From Hyphomicrobiales bacterium (GTDB lineage: Bacteria > Pseudomonadota > Alphaproteobacteria > Rhizobiales > Rhizobiaceae), in NCBI GenBank assembly GCA_017305925.1, contig JAFKJW010000190.1, forward strand, positions 3,071-47,942: 44,872 nucleotides of DNA. Direction: 5' to 3'. The position numbers were made by a program, and so were the translations under genes. Below, in pieces: positions 26,158 to 36,121 of the stretch. The stretch's first letter is position 1; every line of letters starts with the position of its first letter. The notes under the pieces are model-generated. The model did no database searches. It had not been told where the DNA came from and saw only the letters and a program-made list of their open reading frames with translations.

Positions 26158-27300
26158 TCAGGCACCCTTCGCGATCCTGTTCCACTGCTTGGTCCAGGCG
26201 TCCTCGTTGTCCGCCCAGTAGATCGGGTCGGCGAAGGTCAGCGCCTTCATCGAGCCGGTCGGGTCGAAGGCGGGCAGCTTCTCGATCTTCTCGGTGAGCT
26301 TGACCTTGGTCGGGTCGAGCGAGGGCGGATAGCTCTGGCCCTCGGCGACGGCGATGGAGGTCGCCGGATCGAGCATGAAGTTGATCAGTTCCTCGCACTC
26401 GGCCATGGGCGAGCCCTTGAGGATCAGCATGTCCTCCATCCAGGCATAGGATCCTTTCGGATCGAGATAGCCGATCGGGTGGCCCTGGTCCTGCAGCGCG
26501 GCGATGCGGCCGGACCAGGCGTCCGTCACCACGATCTCGCCCTTGGAGAGCAGGTCCATCAACTCGGCGCCGGAACTCCAGAATTTCTTGGCGAGGTCGC
26601 GGTTCTCGCGCACCTTGGCCCACACCGCGTCCATGTCCTTGATGGCGTTCGGGTCCTGCCCGGTCTGGAGCGCGGCGTACCAGACGCGCGTCGTCATGTC
26701 GGCATAGCCGCCCACCTTGCCGGCATACTTCTTGTCGAACAGCAGGCCGACGCCCTTCTCCTTGGCTTCCTCCGGCGAGATCACGGTCGTGTTGTAGGCG
26801 ATGCCGGTGGTGCCGTAGTCGTAGGGCACGGCCGACAGCTTCGGCGTCAGCTTGCGGAACGGCTCGATCATCGGCTGGAGCACATTGGCGAGGTTCGGGA
26901 TGTTGGCCTCGTTGATCTCCGAGTTCACGCCGGCGTTGATGTATTTGATGTAGTAGTTGACGCCGGAGGAATGGACGACCTGATAGTCGCCCGGCTTGGA
27001 CGTCTTGATCTTCGTGATGATCTCGTCCTCGTCGCCGAACGTGCCCTGGACGACCTTGATGCCGGTCTTGGCCGTGTAGGGCTGGAAGGCGTATTTGTCG
27101 ATCGCGTCCTGCACGGTGCCGCCCCAGCCGTCGAAGCGGACCTCGGTGGCGGCGGCGAGCGCGCGGCCCATCCATGGCATCGACAGGCCGGCCGTGGTCG
27201 CCGCGGCCGCCGTCAGCGTCAGGAAGGTGCGGCGGCTGAGATCGCCGTTGGCGTATCGTTCATGCAGCCTTTCCAGCCGCCTGGTGGTGGTGAGTTTCAT
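26158..27300 (-). CDS. ABC transporter extracellular substrate-binding protein, polyamine type
   Basis: 380 residues. The leader carries a Tat-like motif (DLSRRTFLTLT, twin Arg at 23-24) and an Ala-rich stretch ending in GRALAAATEV. The mature part is a class of binding protein near PotD/PotF and Fe3+-type proteins: VRFDGWGGTVQDAIDKYAFQ, TGIKVVQGTFGDEDEIITKI, AVPYDYGTTGIAYNTTVISP. The start is ATG 27300 (with a second ATG at 27303), preceded by aaggagg 4 to 7 bases away. The first bases overlap the stop of the permease gene (ATGATGA). The ligand is probably a polyamine or related organic cation; this is inference from homology class. Confidence 0.9.
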   Translation of the reverse strand: MKLTTTRRLERLHERYANGDLSRRTFLTLTAAAATTAGLSMPWMGRALAAATEVRFDGWGGTVQDAIDKYAFQPYTAKTGIKVVQGTFGDEDEIITKIKTSKPGDYQVVHSSGVNYYIKYINAGVNSEINEANIPNLANVLQPMIEPFRKLTPKLSAVPYDYGTTGIAYNTTVISPEEAKEKGVGLLFDKKYAGKVGGYADMTTRVWYAALQTGQDPNAIKDMDAVWAKVRENRDLAKKFWSSGAELMDLLSKGEIVVTDAWSGRIAALQDQGHPIGYLDPKGSYAWMEDMLILKGSPMAECEELINFMLDPATSIAVAEGQSYPPSLDPTKVKLTEKIEKLPAFDPTGSMKALTFADPIYWADNEDAWTKQWNRIAKGA

Positions 27301-28136
27301 CATACTTCCTCCTTTGGTTCGTTGCGTCTTCTGAGCCGGGTGAGGCCTTGCAGGATAAGGCCGCCGATAAGCGGAATGCCGACCGTCACCACGACCATCA
27401 CCGTGCCGAGCGCGTTGATCTCGGGGCTGATCGATATCTTCAGCATGGACAGGATCTGCGTCGGCATCGTCTCGACGCCGGCCGGCCGCCAGAACAGGCT
27501 GGCCGAGGTGTTGTCGAAGGAGATGGTGAAGGCGAGCAGGGCGCCCGCCACCACCGCCGGCAGGAGCAGCGGCAGCGTCACCTCTCCAAAGGTCTGCCGG
27601 CGCGACGCGCCGAGCGACAGCGCCGCCTCCTCGTAGACGCGCCGGATGCCGACCATGCGCGCCTGCGCGATCAGCACCACATAGGGCAGGGCGAGCAGGA
27701 TGTGGCCGAGGATCAGAAGAACCATGGTGCGCGGCTGGTCGACCGCCTTGATCAGGACCAGCAGGCCGACGCCGAGGATCGTCTCCGGGACCAGCGCCGG
27801 CAGGATCACCAGCGTCCCCAGGACCTGCTTGCCGGGAAATTCGAAGCGCACCAGCGCAAACGCGGTGACGAGGCCGATCGCCGTGGTGACGATCGCCGTG
27901 ACCACGGCGATCCACAGCGAGGTGCGGAAGGCGGTGAGCACCTGCTCGTTGGCCAGCAGCTTGCCGTACCATTGCAGGGAAAAGCCGGTCATCGGGAAGC
28001 CGCCGAACATCGAGGCGTTGAACGACAGGATCACCGTGGCCAGGATCGGCGCGAACATGAAGATGTAGACGCAGAGCGTGACAAAACCTGTCAGCCGCCA
28101 GGCCAGCCTGCCTTCCCTGTCGCGCGGCGCCGTCAT
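27300..28136 (-). CDS. ABC transporter permease, PotC type
   Basis: 278 residues with about six membrane helices. The EAA loop that contacts the ATPase is VYEEAALSLGASRRQTFGEV followed by TLPLLLPAVV. The first helix follows RLTGFVTLCVYIFMFAPILA. ATG 28136 overlaps the stop of the upstream permease by 4 bases (ATGA), and the gene's own stop overlaps the binding-protein start. These overlaps indicate strict co-translation. It forms the membrane channel with the PotB-type subunit. Confidence 0.92.
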   Translation of the reverse strand: MTAPRDREGRLAWRLTGFVTLCVYIFMFAPILATVILSFNASMFGGFPMTGFSLQWYGKLLANEQVLTAFRTSLWIAVVTAIVTTAIGLVTAFALVRFEFPGKQVLGTLVILPALVPETILGVGLLVLIKAVDQPRTMVLLILGHILLALPYVVLIAQARMVGIRRVYEEAALSLGASRRQTFGEVTLPLLLPAVVAGALLAFTISFDNTSASLFWRPAGVETMPTQILSMLKISISPEINALGTVMVVVTVGIPLIGGLILQGLTRLRRRNEPKEEV

Positions 28137-29017
28137 CCGCCCAGCCCCTTCACGATCTGCGACATGCCCATGTAGCGGGTGTAGATGGCGGCGAAGAAGC
28201 CGAGCACGACGAAGAGCACGATGGAAAGCGTGGCGCCCATCGGCCAGTTCAGCTCGCCCATGATCGTGTCGTAGATCAGATTGCCGAACAGCGCGTCGCG
28301 GCCGGAACCGAGAAGCTGCGGCGTCACGTAGGAGCCCGCCGCCAGCACGAAGCAGAGCAGCAGGCCGGCCGCCAGCCCGGGCAGCGAAAGCGGCAACGTC
28401 ACCTCGCGGAACGCCTGAGCGCTGGTGCACCCCATGGACTGGGCAGCGGAAATCAGCGTGCGGTCAATGCTTTCCAGGCTCACATAGACGTTGAGGATCA
28501 TGTAGGGGAGCAGGAAATGCGTCAGGCCCATGATGACCGCGCCCTCTGTGTAGAGCATGGTCAGCGGCTGGTCGATGACGCCGAGCTTGAGCAGCGTCAC
28601 GTTGATCAGGCCCTGCTCGCCGAGAATGTGGATCCAGGAGAAGGTGCGGATGGTGAAGCTGATCCAGAAGGGCACGATGAGCAGCAGCAGCAGCAGCCAT
28701 TTGTGCCGGAACGTCGTCGCCCAGATGAAGTAGGCGGGGAAGTAGCCGAGCACCGCCGAGACGATCGCGGTGATCGCGCCGACCCGCATCGTCTTCCACA
28801 GGAAGCCGTGATAGTAGCTGTCGGTAAGGAACTCCTTCCAGTTGTCGAGCGTCAGCGTCGCGCTTTCGACGCCGGCGGTGACGAAGGTGTAGAAGGTGTA
28901 GACCGCCATCATCAGCACGGGCGCGACGAGCAGCACGGCCAGCAGGATCGCGGCCGGTGCCGCGAGCGCCCATGCCAGGCGCCGGTCGTAGATGCTCCAT
29001 GACTGCGCTGCCGCCAT
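28133..29017 (-). CDS. ABC transporter permease, PotB type
   Basis: 294 residues and about six membrane helices, the first of them from ALAAPAAILLAVLLVAPVL. The EAA loop is ISAAQSMGCTSAQAFREVTL followed by PLSLPGLAAG. It heads the operon order permease B - permease C - binding protein - ATPase. The start at 29017 (MAAAQSWSIYDRRLAW) has aagggga 5 bases upstream; a frame open to 29209 has no homology there. The upstream 320 bases to csbD hold an EcfG-like promoter and a terminator, both for the opposite strand. Confidence 0.92.
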   Translation of the reverse strand: MAAAQSWSIYDRRLAWALAAPAAILLAVLLVAPVLMMAVYTFYTFVTAGVESATLTLDNWKEFLTDSYYHGFLWKTMRVGAITAIVSAVLGYFPAYFIWATTFRHKWLLLLLLIVPFWISFTIRTFSWIHILGEQGLINVTLLKLGVIDQPLTMLYTEGAVIMGLTHFLLPYMILNVYVSLESIDRTLISAAQSMGCTSAQAFREVTLPLSLPGLAAGLLLCFVLAAGSYVTPQLLGSGRDALFGNLIYDTIMGELNWPMGATLSIVLFVVLGFFAAIYTRYMGMSQIVKGLGG

Positions 29018-29153
29018 GCCGTCCCCTTCGGCCTCTCCTCTCGGCTCGCCCGCGGCCCGGCCGTTCGGCCTGTCCCGTTGACGTCCGCTACCATGCGCGA
29101 TCGCGGCGGCGTTGTCACCCGTCACGTATGAGGCGAAAAAAAATCCGGAAGCG

Positions 29154-29178
29154 GGAACCTTGGGGCTGCGCGCCCGTT
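29154..29178 (+). promoter_or_regulatory. EcfG (RpoE2)-type general stress promoter
   Basis: GGAAC at 29154-29158, then 16 bases, then CGTT at 29175-29178. This matches the alphaproteobacterial EcfG consensus GGAAC-N16/17-cGTT (equally GGAAC-N18-TT). Transcription would start near 29185 and run towards csbD, a typical general-stress gene, which supports the call. No other such site was found by eye in front of csbD. Confidence 0.75.
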
Positions 29179-29184
29179 GATGGT

Positions 29185-29273
29185 CGTCAAGGTGATCTGG
29201 AATGAGCAATCTGGATAGAACGCTGCGACATAGAACGCCTCCCCGTGCCTAACCGCACGCGGGAGGCGTTTTT
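29185..29273 (+). ncRNA. Candidate stress-induced small RNA or attenuated csbD leader
   Basis: A transcript from the EcfG-type promoter would be about 90 bases and end at a strong intrinsic terminator (see 29234-29273). No credible reading frame lies inside. It carries a direct repeat of atagaacgc at 29215 and 29230, and the terminator stem includes an unpaired-capable cctcccc, similar to the anti-Shine-Dalgarno loops of rhizobial small RNAs. Either this is a free-standing RNA or the untranslated leader of csbD with a built-in terminator. I cannot name an Rfam family. Confidence 0.45.
29234..29273 (+). terminator. Rho-independent terminator upstream of csbD
   Basis: aacgcctccc pairs with gggaggcgtt in a perfect 10-bp stem that can be extended by gtgc/gcac with a one-base bulge, followed by a T-run (gttttta). 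On the opposite strand there is no T-run, so it acts on rightward transcripts. No annotated rightward gene precedes it, which is why a short RNA is proposed. Confidence 0.85.
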
Positions 29274-29337
29274 ATGCAGGGGTCATGAAAATGACGTGGC
29301 GGGTGGCCGCGTCGCCCTACGGAAACGGAGATTGGCG

Positions 29338-29517
29338 ATGGTCAACAAGGATCAGGTCGAAGGTTTGGCGAAGCAGGCCAAGGGCGCCGTGAAGCAGACC
29401 GCCGGCAAGGTACTGGGCGACAGGAAGATGCAGGCGGAAGGCGCTGTCGGGAAAGTGGCAGGCAAGGTTCAAAAGGGCGTCGGCGATGCCCGCGAGACAG
29501 TGAAGAAGGCACTCTGA
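29338..29517 (+). CDS. CsbD family general stress protein
   Basis: 59 residues of CsbD type: MVNKDQVEGLAKQAKGAVKQ, TAGKVLGDRKMQAEGAVGKV and a final QKGVGDARETVKKAL. These are small hydrophilic, probably unstructured proteins strongly induced by general stress (SigB in Bacillus, EcfG in rhizobia). The ATG at 29338 has ggag about 8 bases upstream and fits the family start; a longer open frame from 29245 runs through the terminator and is not used. Probably controlled by the EcfG-type promoter at 29154, directly or through readthrough of the terminator at 29234. Confidence 0.9.
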   Translation: MVNKDQVEGLAKQAKGAVKQTAGKVLGDRKMQAEGAVGKVAGKVQKGVGDARETVKKAL

Positions 29518-29567
29518 TCCTTCGCGACATTTCCGTCCGCTGCTTCGGCCGCGGCGGCGAAAGCAGA

Positions 29568-29593
29568 AAGGGCGGTCCTTGCGGGCCGCCCTT
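29568..29593 (-). terminator. Terminator hairpin after groEL
   Basis: AAGGGCGG and CCGCCCTT form a perfect 8-bp stem around 10 bases, 30 bases beyond the groEL stop and 50 beyond the csbD stop. On the minus strand it is followed by a mixed T stretch (tctgctttc). It may end both convergent transcripts. Confidence 0.7.
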
Positions 29594-29623
29594 CCTTCAT
29601 GTTCTCGGTGCCGTTGGGCCGGA

Positions 29624-31667
<2,044 letters not shown>

Positions 31668-31723
31668 GTGAAATGTCCTCGACACGGATGATGGAATCGA
31701 ACGCGCCAGCCTTCTGCCGGCTG

Positions 31724-31750
31724 TTAGCACTCGGTTATACCGAGTGCTAA
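31724..31750. promoter_or_regulatory. CIRCE operator (HrcA site)
   Basis: TTAGCACTC-N9-GAGTGCTAA at 31724-31750, an exact match to the CIRCE consensus. The HrcA repressor binds it and represses the chaperonin operon, with GroEL feeding back on HrcA. It sits just after the -10 box and covers the likely transcription start. Confidence 0.97.
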
Positions 31751-31759
31751 CGTGGCGCT

Positions 31760-31788
31760 CAGATAGGCTCGGGATTTTCGCGTGTCAA
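31760..31788 (-). promoter_or_regulatory. Sigma-70 promoter of groESL
   Basis: On the minus strand TTGACA (31788-31783), a 17-base spacer and TATCTG (31765-31760). The -35 box is perfect and the spacing ideal. The CIRCE element begins 10 bases downstream of the -10, as expected for HrcA-repressed promoters. No RpoH-type box was recognised. Confidence 0.8.
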
Positions 31789-31931
31789 GATGCGGCGCAG
31801 CGAGGAAAGTGAGCGTGTCGCAGATTCTGCCGTCGCCGGGGGACCGGGTGGCGCCGCCGGAAGATGGGGGCCGCCCGGCGTCTCCGCAAGGCGCCGCATT
31901 GGTGCAGCCAGGAAAGGGCTGAAAAAGGGGA

Positions 31932-31953
31932 AGGCGCCACGGTCGTGGCGCCT
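31932..31953 (-). terminator. Terminator of the von Willebrand A gene
   Basis: AGGCGCCAC-ggtc-GTGGCGCCT forms a perfect 9-bp stem with a tetraloop, followed on the minus strand by ccccttttt. It is 27 bases past the stop at 31980. Between it and the groESL promoter lies about 100 bases with no gene that I can support. Confidence 0.85.
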
Positions 31954-31979
31954 CCCTTTCGCGTGCCGTGCTGCGCCGG

Positions 31980-33827
31980 TTAGCTGACGATGCGCAGGTT
32001 GGAGAGTTCGTCCGCGATTTCCTTGAACACCTGGCTCAGATTGGCGCCGGTGGCGTTCCAGAACAGCTTCCTGCCCTTGGTCAGGTCGTTCGGGTCGCGG
32101 GCATACCGGGAGCGCGAGGCGCATGTCTGAAGCATGCTGAGCTGCTTCTGGTCGGCCGACTTCGTGGAGTCCAGGTCAAGCGCGACGGTCATGATGATCA
32201 GGCCTGCGCCCGCGCTGCCCGTTTCGCCGCCATTGGCGTTCTTGCAGGTGGCGAGGAACTGCTCGTTCATGGCCGCCGTATAATTGTCGTTGGCGTAGAC
32301 GTTGCTGTCGTCGCCGCTGCCCAGCGCCGTGCTGCTGAAGATGCGGCCGGCCGTCGAGCCGTCGTTCAGCCGGGCATAGCCATAGGCCGAATAGGTCGAC
32401 TTGTTGCCGGCAGAGTCGGAGTAGCCGAGCGACGAGGGCGTGTAGTAGGTGTTGGCGCCGTCGGTGAGCACGATCACGACCTTGTCGTTGCCGCGTTCCG
32501 TCTCGGACCGGCCGCCGGTGAAGGGCGCCTGGCTGGAGAGCGTGCGCCAGCCCCAGGCGAGACCTTCCGGCACGTTCGTCGCACCGTTCGGCTGCATGGC
32601 GTTGATGGCGGCCTTGACAGTCTCCACGCCGGCGCTCGTCGTCACGTCGGTCAGGGGCGTGATCGCCGTCGTCGTGCAGCTTGCGTTCGGGCCGTCTCCC
32701 GTGCCGGCGGCGGAGATCCTGGGGTTCGACGCGTAATACTTGTAGGCATAGCGCTGCTTGGTCATCGCGTTGCTGCTGCTCGTCGTATCCGTCCACCAGC
32801 TGTTCTCGGCCGAGCTGTTGTCGGCCTCGTCCGGGCCGAACATCGGCACGTAGAGCGTCGACGGGTTCGATGCACTCGGCGCCGTGTCGTCCGTGTTGTA
32901 CGGATAGGGCCGGCTCTCCACGCAGCCGCCCCAGGAGGCATAGGGCTGCAATGTGCAGTTGTTGCCCCGCTTGTCGCAGGCGCTGCGCTTCATGTCGTCG
33001 AACAGCGTGAAGCGCGTGACGACCTGGTTTTCCGCCGCCCCCCAGCCGGTGCCCTTCTTGTAGTAGGGACCGCCGGTGGCGAGCTGCTTGATCTGCATGT
33101 TGGCCGGCATCGTCGTCCAGTCGAAGTTCTCGTGATGGATGGGCGAGATGCCTGTCGTGTCCATCCAGGATTCCGTCGCGTTGGCGGCTCCGATATTCAC
33201 CGATGCGGCGAACGGAACCACGGAGAACTGCACCGGCTTCTCGACCTGCTTCATGATCTGCCCGGTCGCCGCGAGCTGGTCGACGAGCTGCGCCGCCGCG
33301 CTCTTCAGGAGGTCGATGCGCTTCTTGCCCGAGCCCTTGCCTTTGTCCGACATCGAACCGGAATTGTCGAGCACCAGCGCGACCTCGACCGTATTCTTGA
33401 GCTGGCAGGCCGACGATGCGTCGATCGTCAGGTCGTCCGTGACGGGGCCGCTGCTGATCAGCCGGCGGAAAGGCGGCAGGAAATGCGGCGTATAGGTGAG
33501 GGTCGCGTCGAGCTGGATGCGGCCGCCGCCGACATTGTTGGTGGGCAGCTGCACGTCGAGCGCCACCTTGTCCGGAGTCGTGGCCCCGAGATTGGTGTCG
33601 AAGAACTTGCGGGCATAAAGCTTCGCGTCGTTGTCCGTCGCACCTTCCAGGATGCGGCGCGCCGTTGCGATGCAGGATGCGTCGAGCGCGTTGAGCGTAT
33701 CCTGTCGCTGTCGCGACATTTCGGCATAGTCGACGCCGACAGCCACCGCTCCGAGCATGGGGACGATGGCGATGCCGGTGAGGATTGCGTAATTTCCTCG
33801 AACGTCCTTCAAAAACCTGCGGAACAT
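31980..33827 (-). CDS. Tad-type pilus/secretion protein with von Willebrand A domain
   Basis: 615 residues. The N-terminus (MFRRFLKDVRGNYAILTGIA, hydrophobic segment to about residue 33, then GVDYAEMSRQ) is TadE/TadG-like. A von Willebrand A domain follows with the MIDAS motif DNSGSMS (Asp154, Ser156, Ser158), a Thr-Asp-Gly end (IVLTDGANTYY) and a large Ser/Asn/Thr-rich insertion between. It is likely anchored in the inner membrane with a periplasmic body. Rhizobia carry such stand-alone TadG-like proteins outside the main tad cluster; the partner is unknown. The 331 bases between this gene and the HAD gene are AT-rich upstream of it. SD gggga precedes the ATG. Confidence 0.88.
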   Translation of the reverse strand: MFRRFLKDVRGNYAILTGIAIVPMLGAVAVGVDYAEMSRQRQDTLNALDASCIATARRILEGATDNDAKLYARKFFDTNLGATTPDKVALDVQLPTNNVGGGRIQLDATLTYTPHFLPPFRRLISSGPVTDDLTIDASSACQLKNTVEVALVLDNSGSMSDKGKGSGKKRIDLLKSAAAQLVDQLAATGQIMKQVEKPVQFSVVPFAASVNIGAANATESWMDTTGISPIHHENFDWTTMPANMQIKQLATGGPYYKKGTGWGAAENQVVTRFTLFDDMKRSACDKRGNNCTLQPYASWGGCVESRPYPYNTDDTAPSASNPSTLYVPMFGPDEADNSSAENSWWTDTTSSSNAMTKQRYAYKYYASNPRISAAGTGDGPNASCTTTAITPLTDVTTSAGVETVKAAINAMQPNGATNVPEGLAWGWRTLSSQAPFTGGRSETERGNDKVVIVLTDGANTYYTPSSLGYSDSAGNKSTYSAYGYARLNDGSTAGRIFSSTALGSGDDSNVYANDNYTAAMNEQFLATCKNANGGETGSAGAGLIIMTVALDLDSTKSADQKQLSMLQTCASRSRYARDPNDLTKGRKLFWNATGANLSQVFKEIADELSNLRIVS

Positions 33828-34159
33828 ATTTTCATCCCCCGATGGAGCGATCAGGCAGGATTAATACCATGGGAAAATTAAATTCTGCGTTCCAAACAGG
33901 GTTAAAACTGATTTTGGGCGTATAACGAAGTATTAACCATAGGATTTTCAGAAAAAGCGTCCGTTATTCTAGGGGTGGATGCAGCGATTTTCTGGCGAGC
34001 GGCGCTCCGGCCTGCTTGCGGCATTCTTTTCCTTTGTGCCCACGGCAGGGACCGCACGGCGTGCGAATGCGAAAGCGGGTGACAGGCAAGCGGGCTTCGG
34101 CTAATGCCTCGCCTCGGCCGGCTGTGGCCGCCGCGTATCAATCTCGTCTGGATTCCCGA
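33828..34159. other. Intergenic region between the vWA gene and the HAD gene
   Basis: 332 bases. The left part (about 33830-33970) is clearly AT-richer than its surroundings and holds the vWA promoter region on the minus strand; a weak candidate is TTAACC-N17-TTTAAT. The right part is GC-rich leader of the HAD gene. No convincing gene, RNA, terminator or repeat was seen. Confidence 0.5.
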
Positions 34160-35023
34160 ATGACCGAGCCGATCAAGCTGATCGAATCGCTGGCCGATAT
34201 CGAGACGGCGTATGCCGTCATCCTCTGCGACGTCTGGGGCGTGATCCACAATGGCGAGCGGTCGTTCCCCGCGGCTGGGGCGGCGCTCGCCGCCGCGCGC
34301 GCCAGGGGGCTGGTGGTCATCCTCGTCACCAACGCGCCGCGCCCGGCGCCGCCGATCGTCCGGCAGATCGGGATGCTGGGCGTGCCGCGCGAGGCCTGGG
34401 ACCGCGTGGTCACCTCGGGCGACGTGACGCGGGACCTCGTGCGGCAGGGCCCGCGCCGCATCTTCCATATCGGGCCCGAGAAGGATCTGATCCTCTACGA
34501 GGGGCTCGACGTCGAGATCGTCGAGGAGTTCGAGGCGGCGGGCGTCGTCTGCACCGGCTTTTTCGACGACAGGACGGAGACGCCGGCCGACTATGCGGAC
34601 CTGCTGAGACGGCTGCGCGCGCGAGACCTGCCTTTCGTCTGCGCCAATCCCGATATCATCGTGGAACGCGGGGACACGGTCATATGGTGCGCCGGGGCGC
34701 TGGCGAGGGACTATGCGCAGCTCGGCGGGCGGACGCTGATCGCGGGCAAGCCCCACCGGCCGATCTACGACGCGGCGCTGGCCGCGGCGGCGGAGCTTCT
34801 CGGCCGTCCCGTGGATCGGCGCGAGGTGCTGGCGATCGGCGACGGCATCCTGACGGACGTGAAAGGCGCCGAGGGCTACGGCATCGACGTGCTTTACGTC
34901 TCTGGCGGCATCCATGCCCGCGACTATGGCGACGATCCGGCCGCGCCGGATCCCGCGCGGCTGGCGGAATTCCTGCATCGCCACGGACACCGCCCCGTCG
35001 CGGCGATACCGCATCTGCGCTGA
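34160..35023 (+). CDS. TIGR01459-type HAD hydrolase (class IIA)
   Basis: 287 residues. HAD motif I is VILCDVWGVIHNGE (Asp24), the lysine motif is GRTLIAGKPHRPIYDAAL and motif IV is EVLAIGDGILTDVKGAEGYG. This is the NagD-like class IIA phosphatase group that in Rhizobiales almost always precedes ribF and ileS. The start at 34160 (MTEPIKLIESLADI) is chosen over an in-frame start at 34016 that has no homology. The natural substrate is unknown. ribF begins 8 bases downstream, so the pair is an operon. Confidence 0.9.
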   Translation: MTEPIKLIESLADIETAYAVILCDVWGVIHNGERSFPAAGAALAAARARGLVVILVTNAPRPAPPIVRQIGMLGVPREAWDRVVTSGDVTRDLVRQGPRRIFHIGPEKDLILYEGLDVEIVEEFEAAGVVCTGFFDDRTETPADYADLLRRLRARDLPFVCANPDIIVERGDTVIWCAGALARDYAQLGGRTLIAGKPHRPIYDAALAAAAELLGRPVDRREVLAIGDGILTDVKGAEGYGIDVLYVSGGIHARDYGDDPAAPDPARLAEFLHRHGHRPVAAIPHLR

Positions 35024-35031
35024 GGCTTCCG

Positions 35032-36018
35032 ATGTCGGCCGGCCGCATAGTCCGAATCCAGGGTGCCGAGGGGCTGCCCGCCGGTCTGCGCGGCGGCGTG
35101 GTCGCCATCGGCAATTTCGACGGCGTGCATCGCGGGCACCAGGTCGTCCTCGCAAGGGCGCTGGAGGAAGCACGCCGGCGCGGCGTGCCGGCGCTCGTGC
35201 TGACCTTCGAGCCGCATCCGCGGGCCGTGTTCCAGCCCGATCGGCCGATGTTCGTCTTGACGCCGGCCCCGATGCGGGCGCGGCTCCTGGAGGCGCTGGA
35301 CTTCGACGCCGTGGTCGAGCAGCCTTTCGACCTTGCCTTCGCCGGCTGTTCGCCGCAGGATTTCGTGGACCGCACCCTGGTCGGGCGCCTCGGCATCTCG
35401 CATGCCGTCACCGGCTTCGACTTCCATTTCGGCAAGGATAGGCAGGGCGGCCCCGCCTTCCTGATGGCGGCGGGCGAGATCTCCGGCTTCGGCGTGACGC
35501 TGGTCGACGCCTTCCGCGACGAAGGCGCGGAGATCGTCTCATCGAGCCGCATCCGCGCCCTGCTCGAAGCGGGCGAGGTGGCGGAGGCGGCCGGTCTGCT
35601 CGGCTACCGCTACACGGTCGAGGCGGAGGTCGTGCGCGGAAAGCAGCTCGGCCGCACGCTGGGCTATCCGACCGCCAACATGGCGCTGCCGGCCTCCAAC
35701 GGCCTGCGGCACGGCATCTATGCGGTGCGCCTGCGGCGGGCGGACGGCACGTTGCATGATGGCGTCGCGAGCTTTGGCAGGCGCCCGACCGTCGATCATG
35801 ACGGCGAGCCGCTTCTGGAGACCTTCGTGTTCGACTTCAGCGGCGATCTCTACGGCGAGACGTGCTCGGTCTCGTTCTTCGGCTTCCTGCGCGGCGAGGC
35901 GAAATTCGACGATCTGGAAGCGCTGGTCGTGCAGATGAGGCGCGACGAGGCCGAGGCGAGGGCGCTTCTGTCGGGCGTCACGCCGCTGTCGGAACTGGAC
36001 GCGAGGCTGGCGTTCTAG
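35032..36018 (+). CDS. ribF: Bifunctional riboflavin kinase / FAD synthetase
   Basis: 328 residues. The N-terminal FAD synthetase domain carries VVAIGNFDGVHRGHQVVLAR and a later GFDFHFGKDRQGG. The C-terminal flavokinase domain starts near LGYRYTVEAEVVRGKQLGRT and LGYPTANMALP. It converts riboflavin to FMN and FAD. ATG 35032 begins MSAGRIVRIQGAEGLPAGL. The stop TAG (36016-36018) is the first three bases of the repeat at 36016-36121, so the element supplies the stop; the C-terminus ...LDARLAF looks complete but could be slightly altered. Confidence 0.95.
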   Translation: MSAGRIVRIQGAEGLPAGLRGGVVAIGNFDGVHRGHQVVLARALEEARRRGVPALVLTFEPHPRAVFQPDRPMFVLTPAPMRARLLEALDFDAVVEQPFDLAFAGCSPQDFVDRTLVGRLGISHAVTGFDFHFGKDRQGGPAFLMAAGEISGFGVTLVDAFRDEGAEIVSSSRIRALLEAGEVAEAAGLLGYRYTVEAEVVRGKQLGRTLGYPTANMALPASNGLRHGIYAVRLRRADGTLHDGVASFGRRPTVDHDGEPLLETFVFDFSGDLYGETCSVSFFGFLRGEAKFDDLEALVVQMRRDEAEARALLSGVTPLSELDARLAF

Positions 36019-36121
36019 AGCGGTTCCAGTTTTTAAGGAATCGGCCGAACCGCTCTATCTCTTTGTTTTTGCCGCATTTCCGAACGCAAAACCGCTTCGC
36101 GCTTTTGCTGGAAATGCTCTA
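36016..36121. repeat. 106-bp intergenic repeat with inverted ends, ribF-vapC junction
   Basis: The ends are imperfect inverted repeats, tagagcggttccag and ctggaaatgctcta. The left half folds on its own: tagagcggttc pairs with gaaccgctcta (36016-36026 with 36047-36057, 11 bp perfect). The right half holds aaccgcttcgcgcttttgc. From memory, sequences almost the same as this are scattered through Mesorhizobium-type genomes. Its outer TAG/CTA are the stop codons of ribF (forward) and vapC (reverse). It may also serve as a terminator for both. Confidence 0.8.

Noticed and set aside
31790..31987. 65-codon plus-strand frame between groES and the vWA gene
   Set aside because: Gly/Arg-rich with no homology and it crosses the vWA terminator; likely spurious.
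31968..33881. 637-codon plus-strand frame over the vWA gene
   Set aside because: Composition is Arg/Val/Gly-rich without domains, and the opposite strand has the clear vWA protein.
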